64,000 nucleotides of DNA from Enoplosus armatus (GCF_043641665.1 NC_092192.1:2949658-3013657), one strand, 5' to 3'. Counted from the first letter of the stretch, positions 50,474 through 63,507 are shown. Made by a program: numbers and translations. The notes: generated by a model not told the origin, from the sequence alone.

Positions 50474-53400
50474 ATAAACATCCTTCACTACTTGGCAAGC
50501 CTTGAAATGACCGAATGACATGTTTTAGTTTTTATAAAACTTTTACCGTCTGATCGTTGTACTTCAGGTCGCAGTCAGAGCAGACAAACAGGATGTTCTC
50601 TGGCTTCAGGTCTGTGTGGGTCAGCTTGTTACGATGCAGGACTGTAAAACACACAAAAACACACATTGTTATTGTGTGCTTGTTAAAAGTTGTTTTTTGT
50701 GAGTTGTAATCTAATTATTGATTGTTTTCATTTTGATTAATCAAACTGTATCAGGGTCAACATCAGTCAACATCTCTACACTTCACAGCTCAGTGATTTC
50801 GTTGATTATTTCGCCCAGAACGACGTCCACTAAGCACAAGAAGCTCCACTTCCAAGATCACCGCCATGAGAAGTTACCAATAATGACAAGATAAGGGGTC
50901 AGAGGTCACAGGGCTAACACACACACACACACACTCACACACACACACACACACACTTGACTCACAGCAGACGGCTCTGACGATCTGGAAGGCCATGCGT
51001 CTGATCTGCTCCACGTTGAACGGCAGGAACTCGTTCTGTCGGAGGAACTCGAAGGTGCTGAGGCCGAGCAGTTCGAACACGATGCAGATGTGACCTTCGT
51101 GCTCGAACCAGTCCAGCATCCTCACGCAGGCGCTGGCAGGAGAGAGTCAGTGATCCATAAACATGAGGCGTTTGAATAACTGAAAAACTGAAGAATTAAA
51201 ATGCAAAATCGATGTTTATTTTGTATCAATTGAAAACCAAAAGCCCAGCTATGTTACCTTTAGCCTATAACACAAGGACATCAAAGATTATATGAATGCT
51301 TTTAGAGGACAAAGTCACTCTCCAGGATTTACTCTAGAGGTCTGCTGCAGCTACACTCACAATGTGTTGTCATCATCCAGGCTGTTGATCTCCTCCAGCA
51401 CTGCGATCTCAGATCTCGCTACTTCACGGAAACACTCAATGTTCCTCACAATCTTCACGGCGACATGCTCCTCTCTGTTGAACACACAGAAAAAGACAAA
51501 AAAGTAACTGCACTAATGCCACAAAAACAAAGTCTCCTGCACTCAGTTTACATGATTAAACTGTTGGCTAATAACTCAAGATGTTGTCGTGATGGATGGA
51601 AACCAGGAAAGCTTTTAGATTGGACAGATCTGGATCTAGATTACAAACTTAAGCGGTAAGGCCACCCGACAGTTAGAAAGTCAAGGTTCAGTCATGCTTG
51701 CTTACTTGTCTCTATCAATACACTCCACCACTTTTCCAAAGGCTCCTGCTCCCAGTGGACATACCACCTCATCTGCGAAGGACAGACAGACATTCATTTG
51801 GGTCAGCAGTGTAAACAGCTGTGTTTTAAAAGGCAAACGCAACAGTCAGTGCCAGAAAATTAAAAGATTATTTCACCCACCTCTAAAGGATTATGTGAAG
51901 GAGGCCAAAATGCATTTAGCCAATGATTGTGGTCTGCAAAGTACTTTCATTTCACCACTAATAGTGAATAGCAAATGAATGCAGTTTATGTTTCTAAATG
52001 GAAAAGCTCTTTTCTATTCGTCAGACATTGTGTTTAATCAAAGCCAGTTGGCTTAATTGCCAGTTACATTTCATATTGCAACTCAGTGGACTAAGAGCAG
52101 GAGTGAATGGTTTGGCACACAGTGAACTGGAGTTAGAGACTGAAACTAGTGCCGTCTTTTCTAATGGAATCGAAGAGTCAAACTGAAACGGGAGATTCCC
52201 AAAGATTCCCACCCCTAATTGAAAGGTTCAGAAAAAGCTGGTTTGATGTCTCACACCGTTTGTGGTGGATGAACATGTTCAGACGCTTTCTGTCAACAAC
52301 ACCTAATCTGCTCCTCAGAGTCACAGCTGTTGTTACAGTCACTGCTAATAAAGAGGTAAACAAAGGATAATCTCTTAATTTCCTCTTTCTAATCTCTGCA
52401 GTTCTACACTACAGTGTGTATATACGACTGAAACACACAAGAGAGGCCTTCAGTCAAACCCAAACCAGCTCTGTGTTCACACCACAAGCAACCTCATTGG
52501 TACTGATCCAACTGGAACTATTTTACTGTAAAGATCTAACAGAAGTGTGACGTAAGTGGGTGTCAATGCAGTGTCACCTCCAGCCAGGTGACATGGTGTG
52601 TGGGAATTATTTCTGGAGTCACCTTCATGTTGCCTTGTTAGAAATTCTAAATATTAAAGCTATGACAAGGACAGAAAAGACACTGAAGACAAAAGGTTGG
52701 TGTCATCTTTACAGTACATCTTTCTTTCATCACAAGTCCGATGTGATAGTCCAGGTGGCCCTCTTCATCTTCCTCACAGCTCTTCCCCTTGTGACTCTTC
52801 TTACTTCTTACTCCATCATCATCAGCGTTGACAGCATTGTCACCAAGAAAAGCCGACTCGAGCTGGAGCGAGCTGTCGTCAGGCTGAGTCGAGCGTTGGA
52901 CGAAGGCAGGTGTTGGTGGTTGTGTTCGATACGTACAGGTTCGACAAGACACGTGGACAAGACGGTGCAAGAGAAAGGGAGACAATTTGAAACACATCAG
53001 TTTGTCTAGCACAAAAAATGACTTCATTCCAATGGGGGACGGTTAGAAACCACCAAGAAGAGCAAGAAAAGCCCAGTTCTGTCATCTTGTGTATTAAGAT
53101 AGAAGTGTCAAGAACCCTCCAAAAATAATTTCCCAGATTAAATCACAAAAAAAACAGGAGAGTCTGGCGACATTAAGGCTCACACATTAAGGTAATACAT
53201 TTGTCCCTTTCTTGAAAGCTCTCACAATGGCTAGCAAACAGTTCAACAAAATTAATAAAACTAAAAATGTTTTGTCCCATATTTCCAGCTACTCTAGTTT
53301 TATAGCTGGTTTGGCTACCTAAAGTCCAATCAAGTTTTATTTACCAATAATCTGGGAAATGTTTCCATACAAAAGTTCAAAATGGCCTCAGTGGGATAAA

Positions 53401-54125
53401 GGTCAATAAATAGGAAAAATTATAACAATGTGAGATCCCATATCATATCAACTCTCCCTTTAAGAGGATTGACACCAACCAACACCACCCATGGATTACT
53501 AAAGGCAGTCGTGTTACATTATAAACTGTTGTTGCCTGCAAAGAGTTAACTCACATTAACCAACTGTACGAGGTGATATTCTTTAGTGTAAATAAGCACT
53601 CAGCCAAAATCATTATTTTAGTCCTCCTGTATGGCAAGAAATACTAAACAAAATACTTACATTAATAAATGAATATATTAGAAGTCAAAATGTGACCCAG
53701 ACCATCCAGACTCACGGTCAGACAGAATCTGAGAGAAGGAGGAGGATGAAGAGGAGGAAGAGAATCGTACCGAGCTTCTCGTTTCTGTCGAGTTGCACAG
53801 TGTGCGCTGGTCGAAGCTTCCCGTCTTTTTGTCCACATGGACGTCTGTTTCGGGGTCGTCACAGTCTACCAGCACAAAGACAGACAGAGACAGAGAGGTG
53901 ACTTCCTGCTGCGTGAGCACATTATTTAATTGTACTTTTAATTTCCAAAACTCCATTTAACTGTCACAGTCGTCACTCACTTCTGGAGGGAAACCCATAC
54001 TCTTTCCTTTCTACACATCTTGTTGAAGTGTCTTTGAGTAAGACGCTCCTACATACTGACACGCACAGTTAAATGAGTGAAACATCACCTCTCCAAGAAC
54101 CACAATCGTTGTCCTTCCTGCCCAT
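49240..54125 (-). CDS. CLK-family dual-specificity (LAMMER) kinase, divergent CLK1/4-like
   Basis: Coding exons on minus: 54089-54125, 53771-53865, 52718-52883, 51706-51772, 51361-51474, 50966-51132, 50547-50641, 50299-50428, 50082-50164, 49879-49958, 49490-49580, 49240-49401; 1287 bases, 428 residues. CLKs phosphorylate SR splicing factors in the nucleus. Kinase signs: [13 protein letters not shown] linker; Gly loop [14 protein letters not shown]-type lysine in HVAVKIVRN; catalytic loop [15 protein letters not shown] in [26 protein letters not shown]; and EHLAMMEK, the LAMMER signature with K for the usual R. The end is a poly-Gln-like KQKQQQQRS. The first coding exon begins TAA in this frame right at its acceptor, so translation cannot extend upstream of the ATG ([11 protein letters not shown]). 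The roughly 85-residue leader is acidic and Ser-rich rather than RS-rich. The exon-3 acceptor (52883) is the least certain junction. The paralog is not settled: FELLGLSTF and THDSKEHL favour CLK1/4. Confidence 0.93.
49844..49873 (-). repeat. CA repeat next to CLK exon-10 donor
   Basis: GT on + (CA on the transcript), beginning 5 bases after the donor of coding exon 10. Confidence 0.9.
50044..50079 (-). repeat. CA repeat abutting CLK exon-9 donor
   Basis: The transcript reads ATG|gtacacacac...: the donor itself is part of the CA tract. Confidence 0.9.
50246..50284 (-). repeat. CA repeat downstream of CLK exon 8
   Basis: A CA tract on the transcript starts about 15 bases after the donor of coding exon 8. 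Confidence 0.9.
50431..50471 (-). repeat. UG repeat forming the CLK exon-8 acceptor tract
   Basis: On the transcript a (UG)n run ends in tcag|AAG, replacing a normal pyrimidine tract. Confidence 0.9.
50917..50957 (-). repeat. UG repeat after CLK exon-6 donor
   Basis: The donor gtgagtcaag is followed at once by a (UG)n tract on the transcript. Confidence 0.9.
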
Positions 54126-54840
54126 AGTGCTGCTGTACACGCTGGGCACTGTGACCCCAATACGCTCCCTCTGCTCCAGACTCTGGAGGTCTGGTGGTTA
54201 CTGGACAGATGAGAAGAAGAAGACACAAACGAGGCTCAGTAATGTCACCACGTCAAAGTCTGCAGCCACACTAACAACCCTGTAAAGCTGACAAGTAACA
54301 AAGTTGCTGGATGCTTAAAACATGGACACACAACTTTGCCATTGTTTTGATCCTTTTAATCATAGCATTAACATTAGTTACGGTTGTGTACAACAGCTAT
54401 TATGCTCACATTGAGATACTTAATTCTGGATCAAATTGGAGCGACAGACTCAACGACTGACCTTCATTGCCAACCCCAGCTAACAAGCTAAAAATGCACC
54501 CCTTGAATATACGAAAACACACAACTTTATTAACATCATACTGTTCCATAAGTAAAGTGGTTGTAAAAATAGTTTGATGGAGCATTATAACTTACGAGAT
54601 TTGTTGCTGCACCTGAATGAAGAACTTGGTTCTTAGAAATAAAGGTCAAAACTCTTCAGTGTCTTCCTCAGGTAGTTTTCCTTTCAGGTAGCTGTTCTGC
54701 CACACTTTGTAAAGGTAGAAATGTTTAATTTGGAGCTAAATAAACTCAGATGAAACGTCACGTTTGGCTGTAGAGAAAAGTGCAGGAACTTCACAGCTCG
54801 TGCTCCGTGCTCTGCCTGGTATTCAAACCCTCCTCCTCCT
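54126..54840 (-). promoter_or_regulatory. CLK 5'UTR and probable promoter side
   Basis: The first coding exon extends to 54200, where an acceptor (catctgtccag) ends a short intron. A strong donor CTC|gtaagt ends a non-coding exon at 54596, which probably runs to about 54800. The sequence above, to 54840, is richer in G+C with CTCC repeats, but has no clear TATA box. Confidence 0.5.
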
Positions 54841-57800
54841 CCATGGGCCTTGATCTACTAGTGCAAAGTTTTCCCTGTCTCCTCAACCCCTGATGCCTTC
54901 TTCTCTGTTTTCAAAGCTATACATAGTGTTACATCCCTCCAACCTACAGACCAAGTGGTGTCTCTATCTCCAGGGCTTTCCCTGGCCTTTTGGAAAAGGC
55001 TTAGTTACGACCCCCTAGCCAGCAGGGCAGCTTCCAGAGGGGCGAGAAGATAACATGAAACTAAAATGGTCCCTGTGGGGAAATTAGGTTTTTAGAGCAG
55101 TCATCCGATATAGCTGAGTGAAATAGAATAGATACAAGAGTATATAGTACATAAAATACATGCTTTATAACATACATTGCTTTATTCTTTGAGTTGTTTT
55201 GATGATGATTTATTCATGTGATTTGATGATTTGAAGTTAGCTACCATTAAAATATGCAACTCTTTTATCAAGTGAGAACATTAGCATTAACTGTGGCCCT
55301 CAGGCCAAAGCCCATTGGTTCCCAAGACATAAAAACTGTTTACAAATATATAGTTTCATGTTTTAAAAAGCAAAGTAATTTTCTTATTCAGCTGGGGACT
55401 GTAGTTTTTAACAAAACATTATTCAAACAGGAGTGACTTGCATATTCTGGAGGACTATTTTCAGCATTTAGTGCTTTAGTTTTTCTGGCAGCAGGGCAGT
55501 GTTGTATGTGGGATTGGCTCAAAATAAACTGTGAGCATGTTCATGACCATGAAAGATCATGTCACGCAGCAACAGTGTGGCTCACTGGTTTTATTTTTTT
55601 GGACAACAATGGAGCTCTCTATCAAAGAGGAATGAGGAATATCAGGCTTCAAGTCAAATCGAGTCACTGTTAGTTTTGGTCTTACATTAACAAAAAATAT
55701 AGAATATCGTCAAGTCTTATCTTATGAACGGTGTCTTTTAATTCAAGTAGCTAAATCAGATTTTCCATCGGTGATTGACATCTCGACAACAGCACGCTTA
55801 CAGTTGTGATGGCATGCAGATTCAGCGCATGCATTGGACAATACACTTGTCAATGCCTCTACTGTATCTTGAAAAGCTCTCCCTGTCCCTCCTCCACAAA
55901 TAGCAGGCATGCCATTCACAGTGGGGGTTTCTCTCTCACTCCGCATTATTTCTTATTCATCTTCTCATCACCTTCTCCTCCACTCCTGCAGTATATCTAT
56001 GCTATTGCTAAGTCTTTTTTTCCTTTGCAACAGATGTTAAATGTCAGTGCCACCTACAACCTGCAGACGCTGCCAGACAGATTTGAATGTTCCTATTTGT
56101 CTTTTGCAATTAGGACAAAGTAGAAAGTTAGCAAGAATGTTCCTTTAACAAATTCATATTTTGAAATCCAGATAAATGTTCCCTCCCCCAGAAAACTGTT
56201 TTTTAATTTAAATATATACCCTGTGTTTCTTACGGTGCTGTAATGTATACTGAAATATTTACATGTGCTGGTTGACTGGCCTATGAGATGCCAAGGGGCT
56301 TGGCTTTTTATAGCCAACAAGGTGAAGGAGTGTTAGTGGTCGAGCAGGGCTCCCCTCCTCCCTCCCTCAGGAATGGACCTGTTTCTCCATGCCGCTCGGC
56401 TCAGCTGTCTCTGATCAACTGTAAATCAGCGCTGAGGACGACTCACTCCTGCTGACAACCTGCAGGACCGTTGTCACTCACTTAAGATCCTCCAACACTC
56501 ACCACTCACCAACCACCGCCAGGAGTGTGGAGGGTTTCACTCTGCATATAGCTTGATAGGCTGAACAAGGGTTAGGGGCCTGCAGCCACCGAGACTTGAT
56601 GTATTCAGAACATGCTGGTTTACATGAATACTGGCAGCTCATCCTTCTCAGGAAATTGTTTGTGTGGTATCCCTCAGGGATCAATGTTTGTCCCCCTGAT
56701 GTTTTAGTTTTATATAGTGGAAAATAGGGAAGAGCAAGCAAGTAATTGTTGAAGTATTTTTAGACGTGCTGATGGCATAGCTCTGAGGAAATGTGATGTC
56801 CCTGTGTTGGGCCAGACCAAAATATCCCCAAAAAATATTGGATGGATTGCAGTAAAGCTTTGTACCCCAAAGGATGAGTCCTACTGACTTTGGTGATCCC
56901 CTGACTTTTCTCTTTGAGCTGCATGTTGTGTGCTATTTACGTAAGGTAATTATTTTTATTACCAGCAGGTCAAACTTTTCACTTATCCAGTCAAGTATCT
57001 CAATATCTGCTAGATGGATTGGCACAGAATGTTATCTCTCTGCTGCATCATGGTACTCTTTTTGTCGTATGTTTTCTTTTATAATTGTTTTCCACTAAAG
57101 CACTAACACTGGTTTGAACAAATAACCAATGCTTCCGAGGACAGGCTTTTTGCTCTGCACCAAAGTGCAGGACAAACTTACTGACTGTCTGAAATCACTC
57201 TCCAGGCCCTGCTGATTCTCGAAGCTTTGGCTCAATTCATTTTCAACTTTGAATGGGATATCTACCATCTAATTCAATCCAGACGGTTGAGATAAGAGAT
57301 GGTAGCTTTAATTGAAGGGGATTATTCTGCCCTAACAGTTCATCTGATGTGGCTTAAAATACACATAGATGCAATCCAACAACAGTCTGACCTCTGCAAA
57401 CTCACCAGCCCACACTTATCTAACAATGAGCACTATGCTGTCTAACCGCCCAGCAGCACTAATTCATGCAGCATACAGAGGATACTGAAACACAGAAAAT
57501 TTTGTCTTTTTACATCTCGAGCGGATGCAGCTTTACTGCCGCCATCAGAAAAGCATCAATTAACTACCAAGGCCAAGAAAAATACACCTCTTTGATTGGC
57601 TGGCAGGTGTTCATTAACTCTCACTGGTTTGTTACTACTAACCACCAGGAATTTAGTGAAGAAACAAACTTTAGAAATGATCGTAAAATTTGAACACAGG
57701 TTCCGTTTTTGCCTGTGGTAAGTGGTCATGTTATAAACACTTACTAAATATAAATTAAGCACTTCAGGTCACTCTCATGAAGCTAATTTAGTGTCTTGCA

Positions 57801-60800
57801 TTGCCCTGTTGTCCTGGCCCACGTAAGTCAGCACATGTACTGTACATGCAGATGTCCCACTAAGACAATGCTTTTAATAGACCTGGTGGGTAAACAGACG
57901 TACAGTGTCTCAGTTAATGAGAGCTGTGCCAGTTGAACATGGTAGGACATTTCAGTTATTGATATAAGGGTCAGATTTGATAAGTTTTGATTTCACTGGC
58001 ATTGTTTAGATGTCAAAAGTCAAATTCAAGTGTGTGTGTGTGGGGGGGGTCAGCATGAAATACTTTTATTTATTGTTGAAAAATATGGTCAGCTTAAGGT
58101 TTTGAATATTGGCACAAAAATCAAAATCAAATCTTTAAAATCTCTCCTTCCAGCTTCCTGCTTGCTTACCTGTCTCTCTTATTGTAGCTGTGATTTCTCC
58201 TGCTTCTCCTCCTCTCTGGCTCGCTGCTGTTTGGACTCCTCTTTGGCCTGTTTGAGTTTACCCTCCTCTTCTTCAGCTTCCTCTTACCAGTATCTCCCAG
58301 GGGGAACGCAAACACTTGTTGCCACGTTGCATAGCTGCCAAACAAGGAGGGACAGAAATGGCGTCTGAGGTGCAATAAAACATCATGTCCCTCAGAAAAC
58401 CAAGACGTGAACATTCCTGCGCACTTCTAGGCCGTAAAATCCTCAGCCAGCTGCAGTGAAAAGGGACACGGGGAGCTGCTCCAGCCTCGACCCCTGGCCT
58501 GACCCAGTAGGGGCTCCTCTTTCATCCCGCAGGAGAAACATAGCGTACTGTGTCTGATCTGGAACTGTTGATGCATGATGATACAAGAGATAATGTGATG
58601 TACTCCATAAATGACACTAGACATGAACACACGTTCAACCTGCATATCATACTAGATTATTGGACATATGTAAACACTGTCACCACGGTTCCTACAGGAC
58701 CCAGGTCTACACCGGTAGGTCCACACAGAATGGGGTGACATGCAACAAAGGTCTCCAGCCAGAATCAAACTGGGGGACATTGTGATTACATGTTATGTGT
58801 GTTAGACCTCTAATCCACAGGGACACCTCCAAATTCAACACTATGTTTTAATGGTTTTCAGGACTTTTATGGCATAAAATATGACCTATAATAAGCTAAG
58901 GCAACACAGACATCTGTAAGAAGAATTCCTCGTTGGTTTTGGTCTCTTCATGGGAAGTGTTCATAGTGATTAAAAACATAAAATAATGCATAATACGACT
59001 ATAATTAATATATTTTATAATAATAATGTGAAAGGAGTCACTTGTATGAACCTACAGAGAATTATCACCTGAATCTGCAGCTTTAAGGAGCTTTATAACG
59101 AGGGTTTAGCCGTCCGGCCCACAACTTCACTGTTTTGGTTCTCTCTCACCACTCTTATGGTGTCCTTTTCAGCTGTTTTCAGCCAAAGAAAACCTCTAAA
59201 AACACACTGTACACTACCTGCTCAGCACCAACTGACCGACAGACAAAGCTAGTGACCAGCTGGTGAACATAGTGGAGCATTCAGAAATTAAAGTTGCATT
59301 AATTGATTACTGGCTGCTTGAACGCAAAAGAAGAAGCTGACCTACACACAGCCTGAGCATATTATCACCATGTAAAGCTGTTATGACTAACGTGTTACTC
59401 AACACTTACATACTTATCATCCCGAAGCAGTTGTGTTACAATATAAGACATTCAGTCTCCTCTGGCTCTGGTTTGGTCTCCACCAACTCCTGAGAAAAAC
59501 GTGTCTGCTGGAAATGGAAAGTTATCGTAGACTACAACCTCAATTTAATAGCTACTATTAACTGTGTTGATCCCACCTCTGACGACTCATGACAGCTGAT
59601 TCTCAGCAGACATGATGTGGTGTTCCTCAGAGCTCAAATCTAGGCCCATTGTTTTTCTCTTTAAATGTTTTGACTCAGAAACACAATGAAATAATAATCA
59701 CAGACCAAAACTCATTCTGTTCATTAAGGGTGGGAGAGTTTTTATTATATTATATGTTTTAATGACATTATTTGTTTTGATCTTGCTCACCTCAGAAAAA
59801 AATAAACAAACTGTTTCACTCTACTGAAACCTAAGCAACTAAGCTGTTCCAAGAATTAGACACGGTCAACATACCAGCCAGTAACTTCCCCTTAAAGTGC
59901 AGAGCGTTTGCATTTAAAGGTCATGTTTTCACAATAAAACATTCAAACAAACTATCTTTGGCTTTACAACCTGCAACAGAGCTAAAACTGACAATAAAAC
60001 TAAAATTAACATCATAACAGCATGACTAACTGAAATCCCACGGTGGATGTGGCAGACAGACAAGCTGCCAGACGCCTCACAGATCCTCACACCAAATATT
60101 TTGTGGTGTTCTCCATCAGCTGCCAAAGTTCAAAGTGCGGTGACATCAGTGATGGGTGTGGCCAAGAAGTGTGACTCAAGTGTAGATTAATTCTTTACAT
60201 AGAGTGAAAACAACCTGGCAGCAGCTGCAGGTGATGAGCGACTGACTTCAACAGTATGTGCTGTACATCCAATATCACTGCACACTAACAACTTTATGTA
60301 CGTTTAACACATTTAACATTTAAGGAAGTAATAGGTTAGCTTGTTAACTTTACATAAATCCTGTCTTGTTAAAGTTTCACTCGCTGGACTAAAATAAATA
60401 TGATTTTTTTTTCTCAGTAAGACTGTTTTTAATATTCATGTTTTAAAAGGCCATAAATTCCAAATCATCTTAAGCAAAAGAGGCAGTTCGGAAAGCAAAA
60501 AACAGGAGGCCAAACTGGTATTTTTTTTTTATCTTGTCTTAACTTAGATCTTTCTGTGTACTTGGTATACAATTCATCCAAAAAGCAGGAATAATATATC
60601 AGCTTTTGGTCCCACTAGTGTATCTCCCCTACATGAAGATATGAAGGTTGACAGCCAGATGACAATGTTTAATGAAACACATGTGTACCGTTGATAAGAG
60701 ACAGGTATGTGTCATGGTCTATAACTTTATCAATTAGGTAAACAACCAGATGTTTGAATGCAGCTCGGGGCGTGAAAGGTGACGGATGGAATGTATACTG

Positions 60801-60957
60801 TGGCTTTGACGCACATCAACCACCGGCTTGTGTTTCTTTTCCTAAACATAAAAAATAAAAATATCCTCAACTTTAACAACTAGCATGGTTCAAATTCTGA
60901 AACTAGATGCTGATCTCATCGCAAGCACAAGTGCTCTCCTCCTCTGAAAAAGTGATT
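54841..60957. other. Large stretch without a recognisable gene
   Basis: Scanned on both strands. A short dispersed-repeat-like phrase (ggtccctgtggggaaatt) is at about 55066-55090. On minus, 58166-58290 can be read as a Glu/Lys-rich charged peptide ending in a stop; it has an acceptor-like site but no partner exon (see findings). Otherwise AT-rich sequence with only short ORFs. Confidence 0.45.
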
Positions 60958-61472
60958 ACCAATCAAACTTTATTTCAGACTCAGGGTCCAGATAAAAGAC
61001 AGGACATTACAAAGATTAAATTACATACAAAAGCAGAATAAAAGGTCATAGTTTAAAAGAGAAAAATTAAATATTAATGTCTTACAAAGAGACAACTGTA
61101 CTAATGTCTCCACAGCTGGGATTGGTAGCGTGTAGCACTAAACCTTATGTTTAAAACCAAGATGATTTCATTTTCAGAGTCATTAAGCCGGATGATACAT
61201 TTATTTATGAGATTTCTTAAGACCGTTTGGAAAGTATTGACTCCTGCAGCCACAAACATTTCACTTGCACTACGCCATCCAGGTCTCTAAAGTAATAATC
61301 TCATGGCATCATTATAAACCACTTGTGGTCAAATGACAGAAAAGCAAGTTTACAGAGACTTCAAGTGTGCAGCATAGAGTGGTGTACAATACGCTCTGAA
61401 CAGAGACGGCTTCATCCATCTGTACACAAACTAAACTTGTGTGAGAATATGTTTGCTTGTGCATACATCTTA
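60958..61472 (-). mobile_element. LINE 3' end, copy B, with internal 36-bp inversion
   Basis: The reverse complement aligns with copy A (9455-9972) over its whole length: same 5' breakpoint at AAGATGTATGC, same coding tail and the same ending TAAAGTTTGATTG. Within it, bases 61326-61361, bounded by CACTTG and CAAGTG, run in the opposite direction relative to the flanks compared with copy A. This breaks the reading frame. Confidence 0.85.
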
Positions 61473-63084
61473 TTAACTTTGACAATTCATTTATTGAATC
61501 TGACTTAATTCTCATTCTTACAATTTCATCATATTTTGGTGTTTTATCTCAGAAATCAGACTTTTTCTGAGTATTTGCTCCTCTTCCTGAGTGCTAAACA
61601 ACAAACATGGTAAGGTATATCCAGTTGTTTTTTCCCTCATGAGGAAGTGATGGTGGTTTACCAGTTGAAACAGTTTCTTTTACAGAAACAGTACATGAGC
61701 CACAGCTGTAGTCACAAGTAACGTTTCAATGCAATGAAACCGAAATATTCCAAAGGAAAACCTCCACATTTTTACGTTTTTTTTTTACTTTGAGGTCCTC
61801 AGTGGGCCATCTCTACACTATCTGCCTACTTACCATGACATGTTCTATGCTTATCGTTTAGTACTGTGTAGTAAGTCTGATACTAAGTCTGTATTGTGCT
61901 TACAGTTTCACAAGATTCTCAGTAAACTTCATGAAAATCGACACCTTTGCAGAGTTTTTTTTTTAAGCTTTTGGTTGGATAGCTTGCGTCATCAGCTAGC
62001 GAGACGTGCCCAGTATGTGTTCCATTGTTTCTTACTGGGCCAACCCACTGGACCGCGATTCAAACTGTAGTTACTGTATGTGATCACTTGGGGGTGCTGC
62101 TGGTGTTTCCTCTACAAGATGCAGATAGTGAGGTTGATTTTCCTTGACAGAGACAGAGGCTCCTGGTTAGCAATATTTCCATGCATGTGATTCATTACAG
62201 ACAAGCAGTCAAAGCGAAGAGGAGAGGAGGTGACACATTTAATTTAGTGGAGAGAACACAAACACACACACACACACACACACACACATTCACACACAGC
62301 ACTTTGTAATGAAGAGCATGCCATCCAATGGCAGTTGTATTGACAGACAGACGTGAAAGCTCTCAGCTGTGATTAGAATTCAGTCTATCAGAAACACAAA
62401 CGGGCAGACATACAGTATAGCATTAATATATATTGTTTACCTAACAAAGACCTCTGGCTGTTGGAAGCGCAGGTAGTTCAACATCGGTATGGTGCTGCAA
62501 AACCTCTAAGGGGGGAGGTCGGGGTGGATTGTTGGACGATTGCATTTTGTCTCCTTCCAACAGTCAACGCTGGTTTCTTTTAACCATGCCCGTGACAGTT
62601 ACCTAGTATCATCTATTGGGTCGTGAGCCTGACAGTTTTTCACCATGATGTCTTGCTTGTCTGCAGACAGAACACAATCCCAACCAACTACAGTACAGGA
62701 TTCTTTATTCTTTACTTAGATCCACAAAGTGGTCCCTAGTCTTCCAAAACAACAAAAACAAACAACAATTTAAAATCCCACAGTATCAATAAAAGGCAAA
62801 ACAAGCCAAATATAAAGATAGGTAAGGGAGAAAGTCAGTGATATGACTCTACATATGAGAAGTTAGACAATAGTAGCTTACAATGAAATCAAAAACTAAT
62901 TTGTCACAAATAAATAGCAACAAAAAGAAAACAAAAACAATCTAAAAGGCTAAACAAAATGATTCAAAGACTACAGTCGGACTATTGAAACTGATGTCTA
63001 CATGTGATGCAGAAAATGATATAATATCTGAATAAAAGATGGTTATTTTGTCTGTACAGCCTAAAGAGGTCCATGCTTTTCCCA
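61473..63084. other. Intergenic with CA microsatellite
   Basis: A CA tract is at 62262-62288. A short inverted repeat (GCCCAGTA / TACTGGGC) lies near 62007-62041. No gene recognised. Confidence 0.45.
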
Positions 63085-63330
63085 GTTTGGTGTAGACGAA
63101 CTTGACTGTCACGCACAGACCCCTGACCTCAACCCCATCCAACACCTCTGGGATGAACTGGATCACCGACTGTGAGCCAGACCTTATCACCCAACATCAG
63201 CGTTGGACTTCACTGATGTTCTTGTGGCTGAATGGGAGCAAATCTCTGCAGCCAGGTTCCAACATCTGGTGGAAAGCCTGAAACCAGGCTGTTGTAGCAA
63301 CACATGAATGCTCTTGTGATAACATGTTCA
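63085..63330 (+). pseudogene. Tc1-like transposase fragment (3' part)
   Basis: On +, the frame reads GVDELDCHAQTPDLNPIQHL then WDELDHRL, a stop (tga at 63172-63174), and after it LVAEWEQISAARFQHLVESL. This is the C-terminal third of a Tc1-like transposase of a different subfamily from the one at 22003, including its catalytic-Glu region, where the expected NPIEHLW appears as NPIQHLW. The rest of the element is absent or unrecognisable. Confidence 0.8.
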
Positions 63331-63507
63331 GTGAATCCATGTGGCTGCATACGTTTGGTGGTATAGTCGTGCCTGGTGTATGTTTTAGCCTGTAGGCAAA
63401 ACAACAGTTCACATCTGATTGCTTGTATTGATTACTAACAAAGCTTTAGCAATATACTGTATACTGTATTGTACTTCAGGCCAATGAGGCTTATTGAATT
63501 GGACCGT

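Noticed and set aside
52560..53009. 149-codon plus-strand ORF
   Set aside because: Antisense shadow of CLK coding exon 3 and its introns; no independent support.
63085..63330. Considered as a second intact transposase gene
   Set aside because: Only the C-terminal part is present and it contains a stop; no inverted repeats or TA boundaries could be paired.
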